Assembly (NCBI RefSeq): GCF_014897585.1
Contig: NZ_JABUXW010000009.1
Coordinates: forward strand, 62,001-126,000
Length of the DNA: 64,000 nucleotides
Source: Brachybacterium tyrofermentans
GTDB taxonomy: Bacteria; Actinomycetota; Actinomycetes; Actinomycetales; Dermabacteraceae
Direction of reading: 5' to 3'
The notes under the pieces are model-generated. The model searched no databases. It saw only the letters and a program-made list of their open reading frames with translations, and was not told the DNA's origin. This document shows positions 25,381 to 41,937 of this stretch, piece by piece. The first letter of the stretch is position 1. Each line of letters starts with the position of its first letter. The translations under genes were made by a program, and so were the position numbers.

Positions 25381-26124
25381 TCAGCGGGTGGGGCTCCCGG
25401 ACGAGCCGTCCTCGCTCCCTCCGGGCGGGGGCTGTGCTCCGTCCTCGGGAGAAGGTGGACCGGCTTCCGGCTCCGGCAGGCCGGCGCTGGGATCTTCGCC
25501 CCGGGTGAGCGCATCCCAGGCTGCGGCCGGGTCCTCGGCCGGGTCCGACGGCGCGGCGACCGCCGCGCTGCGGTAGCGGGTCCCTCGCGGCCAGCGCCCT
25601 CCCACGAGGAGCACCACGACCCCGATCGCGCAGAGGACGAGCGCGGGCAGGATCGCGAGGAGGGGCCACGTCGTGGCCGCGGCATCGACCTGCGAACCGA
25701 CCACCCCGGTGGCCTCGGTGACCGCTCCGGCCGCGGCTCCCTGAGGGTCGAGGGTGACGGCGAACGACGACCAGGCCGCGCCGAGCCCGGCCACGATCAG
25801 CACCGGCCCGGTGACGAAGCGCACCCAGGACGAGGCCAGGGAGGTCGCGAGGGATGCGGCGATGGCCACGATCGCCAGGGCGAGCACCGCGGGGGCGGCG
25901 TCGGTGCCGGTGACCGCGACGGACTGCGCGCTGCCGGTGAGATCAGGGGCGTCCGCCTGGGCCCAGGTCAGCCGCGTGGCACCGATCAGCAGTCCGGAGA
26001 AGACCGTGCCCGCGAGCACGGTGACGGCGCGGCCGGGACGAGCGCCGGTTCGGCGGACGGACGTGCGCTGCTGCGGGCGATCCTGCTGCGGGTCGATCGG
26101 CGCTGCCGGGGTCGGGGTGCTCAT
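25381..26124 (-). CDS. Trp biosynthesis-associated membrane protein
   Basis: A 247-residue integral membrane protein with four hydrophobic segments (about 33-53, 76-96, 100-120, 150-172) and a long Pro/Glu/Ser/Gly-rich cytoplasmic tail. Position after trpE and the TRLTWAQAD segment following the first helix match the actinobacterial Trp-associated membrane protein family (TIGR02234; M. tuberculosis Rv1610). The molecular role is not known; transport or scaffolding of tryptophan enzymes has only been guessed. The ATG overlaps the trpE stop. A 122-base gap without clear signals follows. Confidence 0.88.
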   Translation of the reverse strand: MSTPTPAAPIDPQQDRPQQRTSVRRTGARPGRAVTVLAGTVFSGLLIGATRLTWAQADAPDLTGSAQSVAVTGTDAAPAVLALAIVAIAASLATSLASSWVRFVTGPVLIVAGLGAAWSSFAVTLDPQGAAAGAVTEATGVVGSQVDAAATTWPLLAILPALVLCAIGVVVLLVGGRWPRGTRYRSAAVAAPSDPAEDPAAAWDALTRGEDPSAGLPEPEAGPPSPEDGAQPPPGGSEDGSSGSPTR

Positions 26125-27761
26125 GCGGGGCGCAGCGTGTCGGCGGAGGCCACGGCGCGCAGGGCCGCCGCAGCCTTCGACTGGGTCTCGCGGTACTCGG
26201 TGGTGGCATCGGAATCCGCCACCACACCCCCGCCGGCCTGCACGTGGGCGGTGCCGTCCTTGAGGACCGCGGTGCGGATCGCGATCGCCATGTCCAGGTC
26301 TCCCGCGAAGTCGATGTAGCCCACGGTGCCCCCGTAGACGCCGCGGCGCACCGGCTCCAACCGGTCGATGATCCGCATCGCCGAGGGCTTCGGTGCCCCC
26401 GAGAGGGTGCCCGCGGGGAACGTGGCCCGCAGGGCGTCGTAGGCCAGGGCGTCCTCGCGGATCGTCCCGGTCACCGTGGAGACGATGTGCTGGATGTGCG
26501 AGAAGCGTTCGATATGCATGAAGTCGCGCACCACCACTGTGCCGGGCTCGCAGAACTTCTGGAGGTCGTTGCGGGCGAGGTCCACCAGCATCAGGTGCTC
26601 CGAGCGCTCCTTGGGATCGGCGAGCAGCTCCTGGCCCAGGTGCTCGTCCTCCTCCGGGGTGGCCCCGCGCGGCCGCGAGCCCGCGATGGGGTGCGTGGTC
26701 GCGGTCCGGCCCCGCACGGTCACCAGCGACTCCGGGCTCGCGCCCACCACGTCGATCGGCTCGCCGTCGGCGTCGATCGTGCGCAGCAGGTACATGTACG
26801 GGCTGGGGTTCATGCGCCGCAGCACCCGATAGACGTCCAGCGGGTGCGCCGCGGCCGGGAGGGAGAACCGCTGGGAGGGCACCACCTGGAAGATCTCGCC
26901 GTCGACGATGTCCTGGACCGCCTCGTGTACGGCCCGCTCGTAGTCGAGCCGCGCGGTGCGGGACTTCGGCTCGAGGTCGCGCACTGTCTCGTAGACCATC
27001 GCACCGCCGCTCAGCGGAGTCCGCAGGCGGTCCCGCATCACGTCGAGGCGGGCGATCGCGTCGTCATAGGCGGCGTCCACCCCGTCGTCCGTGGCGTTGA
27101 GGTTCAGGGCGTTGGCGACCAGGACGACCGTGGAGTCGTGGGCGTCGTGGACCACGACGTCCTGCGCCAGCAGCATGGAGAGGTCCGGCAGTCCCACCTC
27201 GTCGGGCGGGGAGTCGGGGAGCTTCTCCCAGTGCCGCACGGCGTCGTAGGCGATGTATCCGACCATGCCGCCGGAGAACGGCGGCAGGTGGGGCTGCCGG
27301 GCGGCGCGGAAGGCACTGGTGACCTCGCGCAGCGCCTCGACCGGGCTGCCGTCGACGGGCACCCCGCTGGGGACGTCCCCGATCCAGCGGGCCCGGCCCT
27401 CGTGCTCGGTGAGCACGGCGCGGGCGCGCGTGCCGATGATCGACCAGCGGGAGGACTCGCCCTCGCCGGCGGATTCGAGGAGGAACGTGCCGCGGCCGTC
27501 ACCGTCCGCGGTGAGGCGGCGGTACAGGGACACGGGGGTGTCCTCGTCGGCGAGGAGCCGCACGCTCACGGGCACCACGCGCTGGCGGGCGGCCAGCGCC
27601 CGGAACGTGGCGCGGTCGGGCTGGATCACGCCCAGGGTGTCGCCCTCCCGGCCGGCGACCAGCTCGGGGTAGACCTCGGAGCGGTCACCGGCGGCGGAGG
27701 CATCAGCTGCGGGTGATCCGGCGGCGCGATCAGTCGGGGCAGGGGTGGGACGGTCGGTCAT
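26121..27761 (-). CDS. trpE: Anthranilate synthase component I
   Basis: Converts chorismate to anthranilate, the committed tryptophan step, with glutamine-derived ammonia from TrpG (not in this window). The 546 residues include a ~45-residue Ala/Pro-rich N-terminal extension, the tryptophan feedback motif LLES at 94-97, and the chorismate-binding domain with [27 protein letters not shown] and YGGTVGYID. Its feedback site is intact. The start overlaps the hisI stop (ATGA). I see no Trp-rich leader peptide or T-box upstream, since the upstream sequence is hisI coding sequence. Confidence 0.96.
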   Translation of the reverse strand: MTDRPTPAPTDRAAGSPAADASAAGDRSEVYPELVAGREGDTLGVIQPDRATFRALAARQRVVPVSVRLLADEDTPVSLYRRLTADGDGRGTFLLESAGEGESSRWSIIGTRARAVLTEHEGRARWIGDVPSGVPVDGSPVEALREVTSAFRAARQPHLPPFSGGMVGYIAYDAVRHWEKLPDSPPDEVGLPDLSMLLAQDVVVHDAHDSTVVLVANALNLNATDDGVDAAYDDAIARLDVMRDRLRTPLSGGAMVYETVRDLEPKSRTARLDYERAVHEAVQDIVDGEIFQVVPSQRFSLPAAAHPLDVYRVLRRMNPSPYMYLLRTIDADGEPIDVVGASPESLVTVRGRTATTHPIAGSRPRGATPEEDEHLGQELLADPKERSEHLMLVDLARNDLQKFCEPGTVVVRDFMHIERFSHIQHIVSTVTGTIREDALAYDALRATFPAGTLSGAPKPSAMRIIDRLEPVRRGVYGGTVGYIDFAGDLDMAIAIRTAVLKDGTAHVQAGGGVVADSDATTEYRETQSKAAAALRAVASADTLRPA

Positions 27762-28195
27762 GCGGTGCGCTCCGTGGGGTCCAGGACGACGGCGCCCAGG
27801 TCGCCGCCGTCGAAACAGGTCTCGGTGCCGCGATGGCAGGCGGCGCCCACCTGGTCCACCTCGATCAGCAGGGTGTCGGCGTCGCAGTCGATCGCGACGG
27901 AGCGGACCCACTGCACGTGTCCGCTCGTATCGCCCTTGCGCCAGTACTCGCGCCGGGACCGCGACCAGTAGGTGGCGCGGCCGGAGGTGAGCGTGCGGTG
28001 CAGGGCCTCGTCATCCATCCAGCCGACCATCAGCACACGATGGTCGGCGGCGTCCTGGACGACGGCGGTGATCAGGCCGGCCTCGTCACGCTTCAGACGC
28101 GCGGCGAGCTCCGGGTCCAGGCCCGAGACGGGGACGGCGGGCTGCGTGGCGGTGGGCTGCGGGGTAGCGGGCTGGGCGGCGGCGGGCGTGGTCAC
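27758..28195 (-). CDS. hisI: Phosphoribosyl-AMP cyclohydrolase
   Basis: Opens the purine ring of PR-AMP in histidine synthesis; a zinc- and magnesium-dependent enzyme. The 145-residue protein is the stand-alone HisI form without a HisE domain. Metal ligands are visible: Asp103-Cys104-Asp105-Asp107 (DCDAD) and Cys120 and Cys127 in [10 protein letters not shown]. The first ~22 residues are a low-complexity Pro/Thr/Ala/Gln extension absent from most homologues. The GTG at 28195 overlaps the metK stop (GTGA). It is the only his gene here and links metK to the trp genes. Confidence 0.95.
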   Translation of the reverse strand: MTTPAAAQPATPQPTATQPAVPVSGLDPELAARLKRDEAGLITAVVQDAADHRVLMVGWMDDEALHRTLTSGRATYWSRSRREYWRKGDTSGHVQWVRSVAIDCDADTLLIEVDQVGAACHRGTETCFDGGDLGAVVLDPTERTA

Positions 28196-29400
28196 AGCGC
28201 GCGCTCCAGCTCCTCCGCGCGATCGGCGCGCTCCCAGGTGAACTCGGGCAGCTCCCGGCCGAAGTGGCCGTGCACCGAGGTGAGGGCGTAGATCGGGCGC
28301 AGCAGGTCCAGGGCGTCGATCAGTGCGGCGGGGCGCAGGTCGAAGACCTTCCGCACGGCAGCGGCGATCTGGTGGGCGGGACGGTGGGCGGTGCCGAACG
28401 TCTCGACGTAGAGACCCACGGGCTCCGCGACGCCGATCGCATAGGCGACCTGCACCTCGCAGCGGTCCGCGAGGCCCGCGGCGACGATGTTCTTGGCGAC
28501 CCAGCGCATGGCGTACGCCCCGGAGCGGTCCACCTTCGAGGGGTCCTTGCCGGAGAAGGCTCCGCCGCCGTGACGGGCCATGCCGCCGTAGGTGTCCACG
28601 ATGATCTTGCGGCCGGTCAGGCCCGCATCGCCCTTGGGCCCGCCGAGCACGAAACGGCCCGAGGGGTTGATGTGGGTGGTGACGTCCGAGACGTCCAGGC
28701 CCAGCGCCGCGAGGTCCTCGAGGACCGGGGCGACGACCACCTTGGAGATGGCCGGTGCGAGCTGGCTGGCGAGGTCGACCTCCTCGCTGTGCTGCGTGGA
28801 GACGACGACGGCCTCGACGGTGCGGGCCACCCCGTCCTCGTCGTAGCCGATCGAGACCTGGGTCTTGCCGTCGGGGCGCAGGTAGGGCAGCACGCCGTCG
28901 CGGCGGGCCGCCGAGAGGTTCGCGGTGAGCCGGTGCGCCGCGTGGATCGGCAGCGGCATCAGCTCAGGGGTGTCGTGGCAGGCATACCCGAACATGAGTC
29001 CCTGGTCCCCGGCGCCGAGCCGTGCGAAGGCTTCGGCGGCGGCGTCGCCGCGGGTCTCGAAGGAGGTGTCCACACCCTGGGCGATGTCCGGTGACTGCGC
29101 ACCGATGGAGACCTCGATGCCGCAGGAGTCCGCGTCGAAGCCCTTCTCGGACGAGTCGTAGCCGATCTCCCGGATGACGTCGCGCACGATCGTCGCGACG
29201 TCGCTGTAGCCGGTGGTGCGGACCTCGCCGGCCACGTGCACGAGGCCGGTGGTCACCATGGTCTCGACGGCGACGCGTGCGTCGCGGTCCTGGGACAGCA
29301 GGTCATCAAGGATCGCATCGGAAATCTGGTCGCAGATCTTGTCCGGGTGGCCTTCGGTGACCGATTCTGAGGTGAAGGTGCGCAGCTCGCTGGAGGTCAT
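28192..29400 (-). CDS. metK: S-adenosylmethionine synthetase
   Basis: Makes S-adenosylmethionine from ATP and methionine. The 402-residue protein is full length, with [14 protein letters not shown] at the N-terminus, [12 protein letters not shown] near 130, and the P-loop-like [16 protein letters not shown] near 285. The ATG overlaps the coaBC stop by four bases, which leaves no room for a SAM riboswitch; expression is tied to the coaBC transcript. Confidence 0.98.
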   Translation of the reverse strand: MTSSELRTFTSESVTEGHPDKICDQISDAILDDLLSQDRDARVAVETMVTTGLVHVAGEVRTTGYSDVATIVRDVIREIGYDSSEKGFDADSCGIEVSIGAQSPDIAQGVDTSFETRGDAAAEAFARLGAGDQGLMFGYACHDTPELMPLPIHAAHRLTANLSAARRDGVLPYLRPDGKTQVSIGYDEDGVARTVEAVVVSTQHSEEVDLASQLAPAISKVVVAPVLEDLAALGLDVSDVTTHINPSGRFVLGGPKGDAGLTGRKIIVDTYGGMARHGGGAFSGKDPSKVDRSGAYAMRWVAKNIVAAGLADRCEVQVAYAIGVAEPVGLYVETFGTAHRPAHQIAAAVRKVFDLRPAALIDALDLLRPIYALTSVHGHFGRELPEFTWERADRAEELERAL

Positions 29401-30671
29401 GCGGACCAGGGTACTTGCGGCAGCCGACCGGCGAGTTCGTCGAGCACCGCGTGGGCCACGACGGTCTTGCTGCCCGTCGCCTCGGCGACCTCTCCCCCGT
29501 CGCCGTCCAGGATGCGCACGGCGTTGTCGGAGGAGCCGAACACCCCTGCGGTGACGTCGTTGAAGACCAGCAGGTCAGCACCCTTGCGGCGGGCCTTGGA
29601 ACGGGCCAGCTCCAGGGCGGAGCTGCCGTTCCCGCCGGTCTCGGCCGCGAAGCCGACGATCGCGGGGCGCTCACCGTCGCCTCGGTCCAGCACGCTGTGA
29701 CGCAGGATGTCGTCGGTGCGGCGCAGGGCGATCGTGGGCACGGAGTCGCCCTCGGACTCGTCCTTCTTGATCTTCTCCCGGCTCGGCTCGGCGGCGGTGA
29801 AATCTGCCACAGCGGCCGCCATGACCAGCGCGTCCACGCCGCGGCGGTGCTCGGTGACGGCCGCGGCGAGGTCGGCGGCACTGCCGACGTCGAGCCGTCG
29901 GGCGCCGGGCGGCGTCTCCAGGTCGACGTTCGCGGCGGCCAGGAGCACGCGGGCGCCCCGTACGAGAGCGGCGTGGGCCAGGGCCCAGCCCTGCCGTCCG
30001 GACGAGTGGTTGGCGAGGAAGCGGACCGGGTCCAGATCCTCCCGGGTGCCGCCGGCGGTGATGAGCAGCTCGCGCCCGGCGAGGTCCTGGAGGATCATCC
30101 CGCGCTCGTCGCGCGGTGCCGTGATCGCGGCGCGCGCGGCCTCGAGGAGCGCAGCGGGCTCGGGCAGCCGTCCGGGTCCGGAATCGGGGCCGGTCAGGCG
30201 GCCGACGGCGGGCTCCAGCACGATGACGCCGCGCTCTCGCAGCACGGCGACGTTCTCGACGGTGGCCGGGTGATCCCACATCTCGGTGTGCATCGCCGGG
30301 GCGACGACCACCGGCGCCCGGGTCACGAGCAGGGAGGCGGTGAGCAGGTCATCGGCGCGTCCTGCTCGCATCCGCGCCAGCAGGTCGGCGGTGGCGGGGG
30401 CGATCACGACCAGGTCGGCCTCCTGGCCGAAGCGGACGTGCGCGACCTGGTCGACGTCCTCGAACACCGACGTCAGGACCGGGTGCCCGCTGAGGGCCTC
30501 CCAGGTCGCAGCGCCCATGAACTGCAGCGAGGACGCGGTCGGGACGACGCGCACGTCGGCCCCTTCGCCGACAAGACCGCGCACCAGGTGCGCGGTCTTG
30601 TAGGCGGCGATCCCTCCGCCGACGCCGACCAGGACGCGGGCACCATCGAGGGTGCTCTTCACGAGGCTCAT
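29397..30671 (-). CDS. coaBC: Bifunctional phosphopantothenoylcysteine decarboxylase / phosphopantothenate-cysteine ligase
   Basis: Carries out two steps of coenzyme A synthesis. The 424-residue protein has an N-terminal FMN-dependent CoaC domain (~8-185) with [10 protein letters not shown], the catalytic His in AHVRFG near 75, and the PAMHTEMW substrate loop, and a C-terminal CTP-dependent CoaB domain (~190-420) with [18 protein letters not shown] near 205 and AAVADF. The ATG at 30671 has GGGAG six bases upstream. It follows rpoZ by 25 bases. Confidence 0.96.
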   Translation of the reverse strand: MSLVKSTLDGARVLVGVGGGIAAYKTAHLVRGLVGEGADVRVVPTASSLQFMGAATWEALSGHPVLTSVFEDVDQVAHVRFGQEADLVVIAPATADLLARMRAGRADDLLTASLLVTRAPVVVAPAMHTEMWDHPATVENVAVLRERGVIVLEPAVGRLTGPDSGPGRLPEPAALLEAARAAITAPRDERGMILQDLAGRELLITAGGTREDLDPVRFLANHSSGRQGWALAHAALVRGARVLLAAANVDLETPPGARRLDVGSAADLAAAVTEHRRGVDALVMAAAVADFTAAEPSREKIKKDESEGDSVPTIALRRTDDILRHSVLDRGDGERPAIVGFAAETGGNGSSALELARSKARRKGADLLVFNDVTAGVFGSSDNAVRILDGDGGEVAEATGSKTVVAHAVLDELAGRLPQVPWSA

Positions 30672-30696
30672 CGCAGCTCCCGGTGGAGGGTGAGGG

Positions 30697-31059
30697 TCAG
30701 AAGCTGAAGCCGGAGGGCGGGACCTCGGGGGCGTCGTCGCCGAGCTTGAGCGGCGCCGGGGCGTCGGGATCGGGCTCGTTCTGGGCGGCGTACTCGGCCT
30801 CGTCGATCTCGCGGACGGTCAGCAGGCCCTCGTCGATCTCGCGCAGCGCGATCGACAGGGACTTCTCCTGGTTGTCGACGTCCACCAGCGGGCCGACGAA
30901 CTCGAGCAGGCCCTCGGAGAGCTGCGAGTAGTAGGCGTTGATCTGGCGCGCGCGCTGGGAGCCGTAGAGCACCAGCGCGTACTTGGAATCGACGGTCTCC
31001 AGGAGACGGTCGATCGGGGGGTTCGTGATGCCTTCGGGCTGAGCGACTGTTCCGGCCAC
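30697..31059 (-). CDS. rpoZ: RNA polymerase omega subunit
   Basis: Small subunit that supports RNA polymerase assembly by binding the beta-prime subunit. The 120-residue product starts at a GTG (AGGGA seven bases upstream) and contains the omega helix region [17 protein letters not shown] and the conserved ARQINAYY segment, then a helix with [10 protein letters not shown] and an acidic C-terminal tail. It lies in the usual actinobacterial order gmk-rpoZ-coaBC-metK. Confidence 0.94.
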   Translation of the reverse strand: MAGTVAQPEGITNPPIDRLLETVDSKYALVLYGSQRARQINAYYSQLSEGLLEFVGPLVDVDNQEKSLSIALREIDEGLLTVREIDEAEYAAQNEPDPDAPAPLKLGDDAPEVPPSGFSF

Positions 31060-31095
31060 GGAAGTCCCTTCGTCAGTTTCGGGGTGCGACGCTTC

Positions 31096-31101
31096 AGGAT
31101 A
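31096..31101 (-). promoter_or_regulatory. Candidate -10 element for rpoZ
   Basis: TATCCT on the minus strand lies 37 bases upstream of the rpoZ GTG, in the 83-base gap after gmk. No matching -35 hexamer is clear, so this may be an internal promoter or chance. Confidence 0.25.
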
Positions 31102-31142
31102 CGCCCTCGACCCGGTCGGGGGCGAGCGCGCCTGCGCACAGG

Positions 31143-31739
31143 TCAGGTGAGGTCGCGCACGCCGATCAGTCCGGCGAGCTCCGCGGCGGCGCGATCCACG
31201 GTGTCGTTGATGATCGTCACGTCGAACTCGCTCTCTGCGGCCAGCTCGACCTTCGCGGTCTCCAGGCGGCGCTCGCGCTCCTGGGCGTCCTCGGTGCCGC
31301 GGCCCACGAGCCGGTCCACCAGGGTGTCCCAGTCCGGCGGGGCGAGGAACACGAAGCGCGCATCCGGCAGGGACTCGCGGACCTGCCGGGCGCCGGCGAG
31401 GTCGATCTCGAGCAGCACGGGCCGCCCTTCGGCGACCTTCTCCTCGACGGGACCGCGCGGGGTGCCGTACTTGTTGCGACCGTGGACGACTGCCCACTCG
31501 AGCATCTGCCCGGTGTCGATGAGGCGGGAGAACTCCTCCTCCTCCACGAACCGGTAGTGCACGCCGTCGACCTCACCGGGACGTGCGGCCCGGGTGGTCG
31601 CGGAGACGGACAGCCAGATCTCGGGGTACTGCGCACGGATCGCCGCGGAGACCGTGCCCTTGCCGACGGCCGTCGGTCCGGCCAGGACCGTGACGGGGGC
31701 CGGTGCCGTGACGGCACCGGCCCCTGACGGATCGGTCAC
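31143..31739 (-). CDS. gmk: Guanylate kinase
   Basis: Phosphorylates GMP to GDP. The 198-residue protein has a P-loop variant [10 protein letters not shown] near 20-29, the GMP-binding [19 protein letters not shown] segment near 44-62, [13 protein letters not shown], and [12 protein letters not shown] near 108. It overlaps the mihF stop by four bases, so it is coupled to MihF translation. Confidence 0.96.
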   Translation of the reverse strand: MTDPSGAGAVTAPAPVTVLAGPTAVGKGTVSAAIRAQYPEIWLSVSATTRAARPGEVDGVHYRFVEEEEFSRLIDTGQMLEWAVVHGRNKYGTPRGPVEEKVAEGRPVLLEIDLAGARQVRESLPDARFVFLAPPDWDTLVDRLVGRGTEDAQERERRLETAKVELAAESEFDVTIINDTVDRAAAELAGLIGVRDLT

Positions 31740-32062
31740 TCGGAGAAGTGGGCGACGAGCTTCTCCGCCTGATGGGAGCCGAGGCCCCGGATCTTGCGGG
31801 AGGGGGAGATGCCGATCTCCTCCATGATCTGCTGAGCCTTGACCTTGCCGACGCCGGGCAGAGCCTCGAGCAGCGCGGCGACCCGGAGGCGACCGACGAT
31901 CTCGTTGGACTCGGCCTCGACGAGGACCTTCTTGATCTCGGCGCCACGGTGGCCGGCGCTGTCCTTGAGCCGGGCCTTGATGACCGCGCGCTCGCGACGA
32001 GCCTCGGCGGCCTTCTTCAGGGCGTCGGCCCGCTGCTCAGGGGTGAGGGGAGGGAGAGCCAC
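31736..32062 (-). CDS. mihF: Actinobacterial integration host factor
   Basis: A nucleoid-associated DNA-binding protein unrelated in sequence to E. coli IHF. The 108-residue protein begins at a GTG with GAGGT seven bases upstream ([25 protein letters not shown]), has a long N-terminal helix, then the helix-two-turn-helix DNA-binding segment [17 protein letters not shown] (67-82) and the [10 protein letters not shown] region that contacts DNA. The first gene of the mihF-gmk unit, it sits 195 bases after pyrF as in other actinobacteria. Confidence 0.95.
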   Translation of the reverse strand: MALPPLTPEQRADALKKAAEARRERAVIKARLKDSAGHRGAEIKKVLVEAESNEIVGRLRVAALLEALPGVGKVKAQQIMEEIGISPSRKIRGLGSHQAEKLVAHFSE

Positions 32063-32193
32063 TGTTCTTACCTCATCTTCTCTTGCTGGTGACGGGCGGG
32101 ATCCGGGAGGACCTCGCGTGTGGGAAGAGCGTAACCCCAATATCGTGGCCAAGGGCACTTCTGACACGCTCAACCCCAGGTCGGATGCAGATC

Positions 32194-32225
32194 AGGGGCG
32201 TCCCGGAGCCCTCCGGGACGCCCCT
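32194..32225 (-). terminator. Terminator of the pyrimidine operon
   Basis: A 15-bp perfect stem, AGGGGCGTCCCGGAG at 32194-32208 and its complement at 32211-32225, with a 2-base formal loop. It lies 33 bases past the pyrF stop and separates the pyr operon from mihF-gmk. Confidence 0.78.
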
Positions 32226-32257
32226 CCGGGACGGCGTGCGCCGCGCCGCTCAGCCGC

Positions 32258-33147
32258 TCAGGGCCGGCCGCTGTACTCGTCCCGGAGCCGGCCGACGATA
32301 TGGCTCAGACGCTCCGGGTCCGGACCCTGCGACAAGATCCCGCGGGACAGCGAAACCAGCACATGACCTGCACTTTCACCGAACACTTCGGACATCTCGG
32401 CGGGGCCTGCGCCCTGGGCTCCGAAGCCCGGGGCGAGCAGCGGCACCGAGGGCGCCGCACGGTCCAGCCCGAGCCGCCGATAGGCGTCTCCGACGGTCGC
32501 GCCGACGACCAGGCCGACGCTCCCCCACTCCCCCGGATCTCCGGCACCGATCCGCTCGGCGTGTCGCGCGATCTCGAGCGCCACCGGCGTGTCCGAGTCG
32601 CTCAGCGCGTGCTGGACCTGCGGTCCGTCGGGGTTCGACGTCAGCGCGAGGACGAACAGGCCCTTGCCGTGCTCGAGGGCGAGCCGCACCGCGGGGTCGA
32701 GCGACCCGGTCCCCAGGTACGGGCTCACGGTGATCGCATCGGCCTCGAGCGGCGCTCCCGGGAGGAGGTGCGCCTGGGCGTACGCCCCCATGGTCGAGCC
32801 GATGTCCCCGCGCTTGACGTCGAGGATGGTGAGCACCCCTCGCTCGCGCGCCGCGGCCAGGAGGTCCTCGAGGACCGCGACCCCGGCGGATCCGTGACGC
32901 TCGAAGAAGGCCGATTGCGGCTTGATCGCCGCGACCTGCCCCGCGACGGAGTCCAGCGCGACGCGGGAGAACTCCGCGAGCCCGGCCGGGGAGTCCGGCA
33001 GGCCCCACGCCTCCAGCAGCGAGGCGTGGGGGTCGATCCCTGCGAGGATCCGGCCGTTCTCCTGCACCGACCGGTGCAGGCGCGCGCCGAAGGACGCCGG
33101 GGCGGCGGTGTGCATGCCGGTCCCGCCCGTCATGCTGCTCCGGCTTG

Positions 33148-33151
<4 letters not shown>
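32258..33151 (-). CDS. pyrF: Orotidine 5'-phosphate decarboxylase (type 2)
   Basis: Makes UMP from OMP, the last step of de novo pyrimidine synthesis. The 297-residue length and [12 protein letters not shown] catalytic segment (near 103-114) mark the longer type 2 subfamily found in actinobacteria; IKPQSAFFE and SPYLGTGSL are also visible. The ATG at 33151 overlaps the carB stop (ATGA); ATGs at 33133 and 33115 are alternatives, because the first ~20 residues are unconserved. pyrD and pyrE are not in this window. Confidence 0.95.
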
Positions 33152-36512
<3,361 letters not shown>

Positions 36513-36513
<1 letters not shown>

Positions 36514-37772
36514 CAGGACTCCTTCTGCGAGGACTGGATGTGGGAGGAGGAGCCGGTGGAGCTGCCGGAGGCGCGGCGCTCGGTCACCAGGCCCACGAGG
36601 CGGTCGAAGAGGTAGGAGGCGTCATGCGGGCCGCCGGCGGCCTCCGGGTGGTACTGGACGGAGTAGGCGGGGCGATCGAGGCAGCGGATGCCCTCGACCA
36701 CGTCGTCGTTGAGGCCGACGTGGGTGACGACGACCCGGCCGTAGCGGCCGCCGTCGTGCGGCGCCTCGTGCTCGCCCTCGAGGGGGACGTCGACGGCGAA
36801 GCCGTGGTTGTGGGCCGTGATCTCGACCTTGCCGGTCTCCCGGTCCATCACGGGCTGGTTGATGCCGCGGTGACCGAACTTCAGCTTGTAGGTGTCGAAG
36901 CCGAGCGCCCGGCCCAGGAGCTGGTTGCCGAAGCAGATGCCGAAGAACGGCAGGCCTGCGTCCAGCACTCCCCGCAGGAGCTCGACCTGGGCGGTCGCGG
37001 CGGCGGGATCCCCGGGGCCGTTGGAGAAGAAGACGGCGTCCGGAGCGACGGCGAGCAGCTCCTCGAATGACGTCGTGGCCGGGAGCAGGTGCACCCGGAG
37101 CCCGCGGGAGAGCATGCTGCGGGGCGAGGCGCCCTTGATGCCGAGGTCGACAGCGGCGACGGTGCCGAGCACCTCGCCCTCGGGCTCGAGCACGACCGGC
37201 TGCGCGATGGTCACCTCCTCGACGAAGCTGGAGCCGCTCATGGTGGGCTGCTCGCGCACCTGGGCGAGGAGCTCGTCCTCGGTGCTCTGCAGCGCTTCCC
37301 CGGAGAAGATGCCCCCGCGCATCGATCCGGCGTCCCGCAGGCGGCGGGTGAGCATGCGGGTATCGATATCGCTGATGCCCACCACCTCGCTGCTGACCAG
37401 CAGGTCGTCCAGGGACTGCTCGGAGCGCCAGTTCGAGGCGAGGCGGCTGGCGTCGCGCACGGCGTAGCCGCGCACCCAGACCTTCCTGGACTCCATGTCC
37501 TCGGCGTTCGCACCGGTGTTGCCGATGTGCGGAGCGGTCTGGACGACGATCTGGCCGGCGTAGGAGGGATCGGTGAGGGTCTCCTGGTAGCCGGTCATGC
37601 CGGTGGTGAAGACGACCTCGCCGAGGCGGGCGCCCCGGGCGCCGTAGGCGTTGCCGCGCAGGACCGTGCCGTCCTCGAGGACGAGCAGGGCGCGGTCGCG
37701 GCGGACACGGGAGGTGGTCCGGGCGCCTGACGATGCGGGGCCAGAGGACTGGTGAGGGGCGGGGACTGTCAT
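36513..37772 (-). CDS. carA: Carbamoyl phosphate synthetase small (glutaminase) subunit
   Basis: Hydrolyses glutamine and channels ammonia to CarB. The 419-residue protein has an N-terminal CPSase domain ([16 protein letters not shown].. region) and a class I glutamine amidotransferase domain with nucleophile Cys in [13 protein letters not shown] near 280 and the His-Glu pair in [10 protein letters not shown] near 370. AAGGAG sits six bases upstream of the ATG, which overlaps the preceding stop by four bases. Confidence 0.97.
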
Positions 37773-38263
37773 GAGTGCTCCTTCCGGGAGAGCAGCAGAT
37801 CGTGGTCGTCGCGCCGGGCGAGGCGCAGACCGGTGTCGAGGAGCTGGTCGCCGAGGCGCCAGCGGAGGATGAGGATGCCGTCGCCGCCGACGAACTTGCC
37901 GGCCATGCCGGGTCCGGCGGTGACCTCGTCGAGGGAGTCGGCGGAGATGGTGAGGGGCGCAGTGCCCTCGCGATCGATGTGCCAGGTGCCGGCCGCTCCG
38001 ATGCTGACGCGAGCTGTCGCACGCTGGCCGAGCGAGTGGGCGACCACTCTCTCGAGGGGCTGGCGAGCGAGCACGGTGCTCACGTAGACCGCGTCGAGCG
38101 GGCCGATCTCGACGGCCTCCCCGAGCTCCTCGAGCGAATCTCGGAGCGGCTGCGGCAGAGACGACTGGGACGCGCCGCGGCGTCGCCAGCCCCAGGCCAT
38201 GAGCACCAGGATAAGAGCGAAGAGGGCGACCAGTGCGAGGACCGGTCCGAGCTGCTCGCTCAC
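37769..38263 (-). CDS. Single-pass membrane protein between pyrC and carA
   Basis: A 164-residue protein of unknown function. One N-terminal helix (about residues 6-24, rich in Leu, Ala and Val) is followed by a basic stop-transfer RRR and a soluble cytoplasmic domain that looks beta-rich, with a distant resemblance to PH-like domains. The GTG start overlaps the pyrC stop (GTGA), and its own stop overlaps the carA start, so it is firmly part of the pyr operon. M. tuberculosis has a membrane protein (Rv1382) in the same slot, so the position is conserved although the role is not known. Confidence 0.85.
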   Translation of the reverse strand: MSEQLGPVLALVALFALILVLMAWGWRRRGASQSSLPQPLRDSLEELGEAVEIGPLDAVYVSTVLARQPLERVVAHSLGQRATARVSIGAAGTWHIDREGTAPLTISADSLDEVTAGPGMAGKFVGGDGILILRWRLGDQLLDTGLRLARRDDHDLLLSRKEHS

Positions 38264-39590
38264 TGCTCCACCACGAGGCCGTCGCGCACGGTGGGCCGGC
38301 CCTCGAGCACGGTGAGGCGGTTCATGCCCGGCAGCTCGATCCCCGCGAACGGGGAGTTGCGGCTGCGTGAGGCGTGCTCGGCCGGATCGGCGGCGCGCAC
38401 GGACCGGGGGTCCCAGACCAGCACATGCGCCGGAGCTCCGGGCTCGAGCACCTGGCCCTGGTCCTCGTCGCGGCCGATCTCGGCAGGCTTCTCCGAGAGC
38501 ACACGGGCGACGTCGCGCCAGGTCAGGCGACCCTCGTCGACCATGGTCAGCTGCACGAGGGAGAGCGCCGTCTCGAGGCCGGTCATGCCCATGGCGGCCT
38601 GGTCCCATTCACGGTCCTTGGCGTCGCGCGGGTGCGGGGCGTGATCGGTGGCGACGATGTCGATCGTGCCGTCGGCGAGGCCGTCGCGGACCGCCTGGAC
38701 GTCCTCGGCGGTGCGCAGCGGCGGGTTCACCTTGAACACGGCGTCGAACTCGCGCACCGTCTCATCGGTCAGCAGCAGGTGGTGAGGGGTGACCTCGGCG
38801 GTCACGTCGATGCCGCGCTCCTTGGCCCAGCGCACGATGTCGACGCTGCCGGCCGTGGACAGGTGGCACACGTGCAGGCGGGAGCCGACGTGCTGGGCCA
38901 GCAGCACGTCCCGCGCGATGATCGACTCCTCGGCGACCGCGGGCCAGCCCGCGAGACCGAGCTCCGCGGAGACGACGCCCTCGTGCATCTGGGCACCCTC
39001 GGTCAGCCGCGGGTCCTGGGCATGCTGGGCGATGACGCCGTCGAAGGACTTCACATACTCCAGGGCGCGCCGCATCAGCACGGGGTCGTGGACGCACTTG
39101 CCGTCGTCGCTGAACACGCGGACCTTGGCCCGGGAGTTGGCCATCGCGTCGAGCTCGGCGAGGCGCTCCCCCGCGAGCCCCACCGTCACGGCGCCGACGG
39201 GGCGCACGGAGCACCAGCCGTCGGTCTCGCCGCGGCGGGCGACCTGCTCGACGACGCCGGCGGTGTCGGCGACCGGCAGGGTGTTGGCCATGGCGTGGAC
39301 GGCCGTGAAGCCGCCCCGGGCGGCGGCGCGGGTGCCGGATTCGATGGTCTCGGCCTCCTCCCCGCCGGGCTCCCGGAGATGGGTGTGCAGGTCCACGAGG
39401 CCCGGCAGCACGATGCAGCCGTCGGCCTCGACGACCTCGGCGTCGGCGGGCACCTCGAGGTCCGTGCCGATCGCCGTGATGCGGCCTGCCTCGAGCAGGA
39501 CGTCCTGGACGTCCTCGCCGTAGGGTCGGCCTCCGCGGATCAGCAGCGGGGACGGCCCGGTGCCACCGGGGGATGCGTTCTGGTCGGCGG

Positions 39591-39594
<4 letters not shown>
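38260..39594 (-). CDS. pyrC: Dihydroorotase
   Basis: Cyclises carbamoyl aspartate to dihydroorotate. The 444-residue class I amidohydrolase shows the metal-binding [10 protein letters not shown] near residues 65-74, further His ligands in HVCHLST and TPHH, and the catalytic Asp in ATDHAPH near 315. The ATG overlaps the pyrB stop. The first ~15 residues are Gly/Pro/Ser-rich and unconserved. Confidence 0.97.

Positions 39595-41933
<2,339 letters not shown>

Positions 41934-41937
<4 letters not shown>

Noticed and set aside
27762-28195. Trp leader peptide or T-box before trpE
   Set aside because: The upstream sequence is the hisI gene with normal codons; no run of Trp codons or T-box specifier structure is seen.
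29401-29440. SAM riboswitch before metK
   Set aside because: The metK start overlaps the coaBC stop, so upstream sequence is coding and no riboswitch fold is visible.
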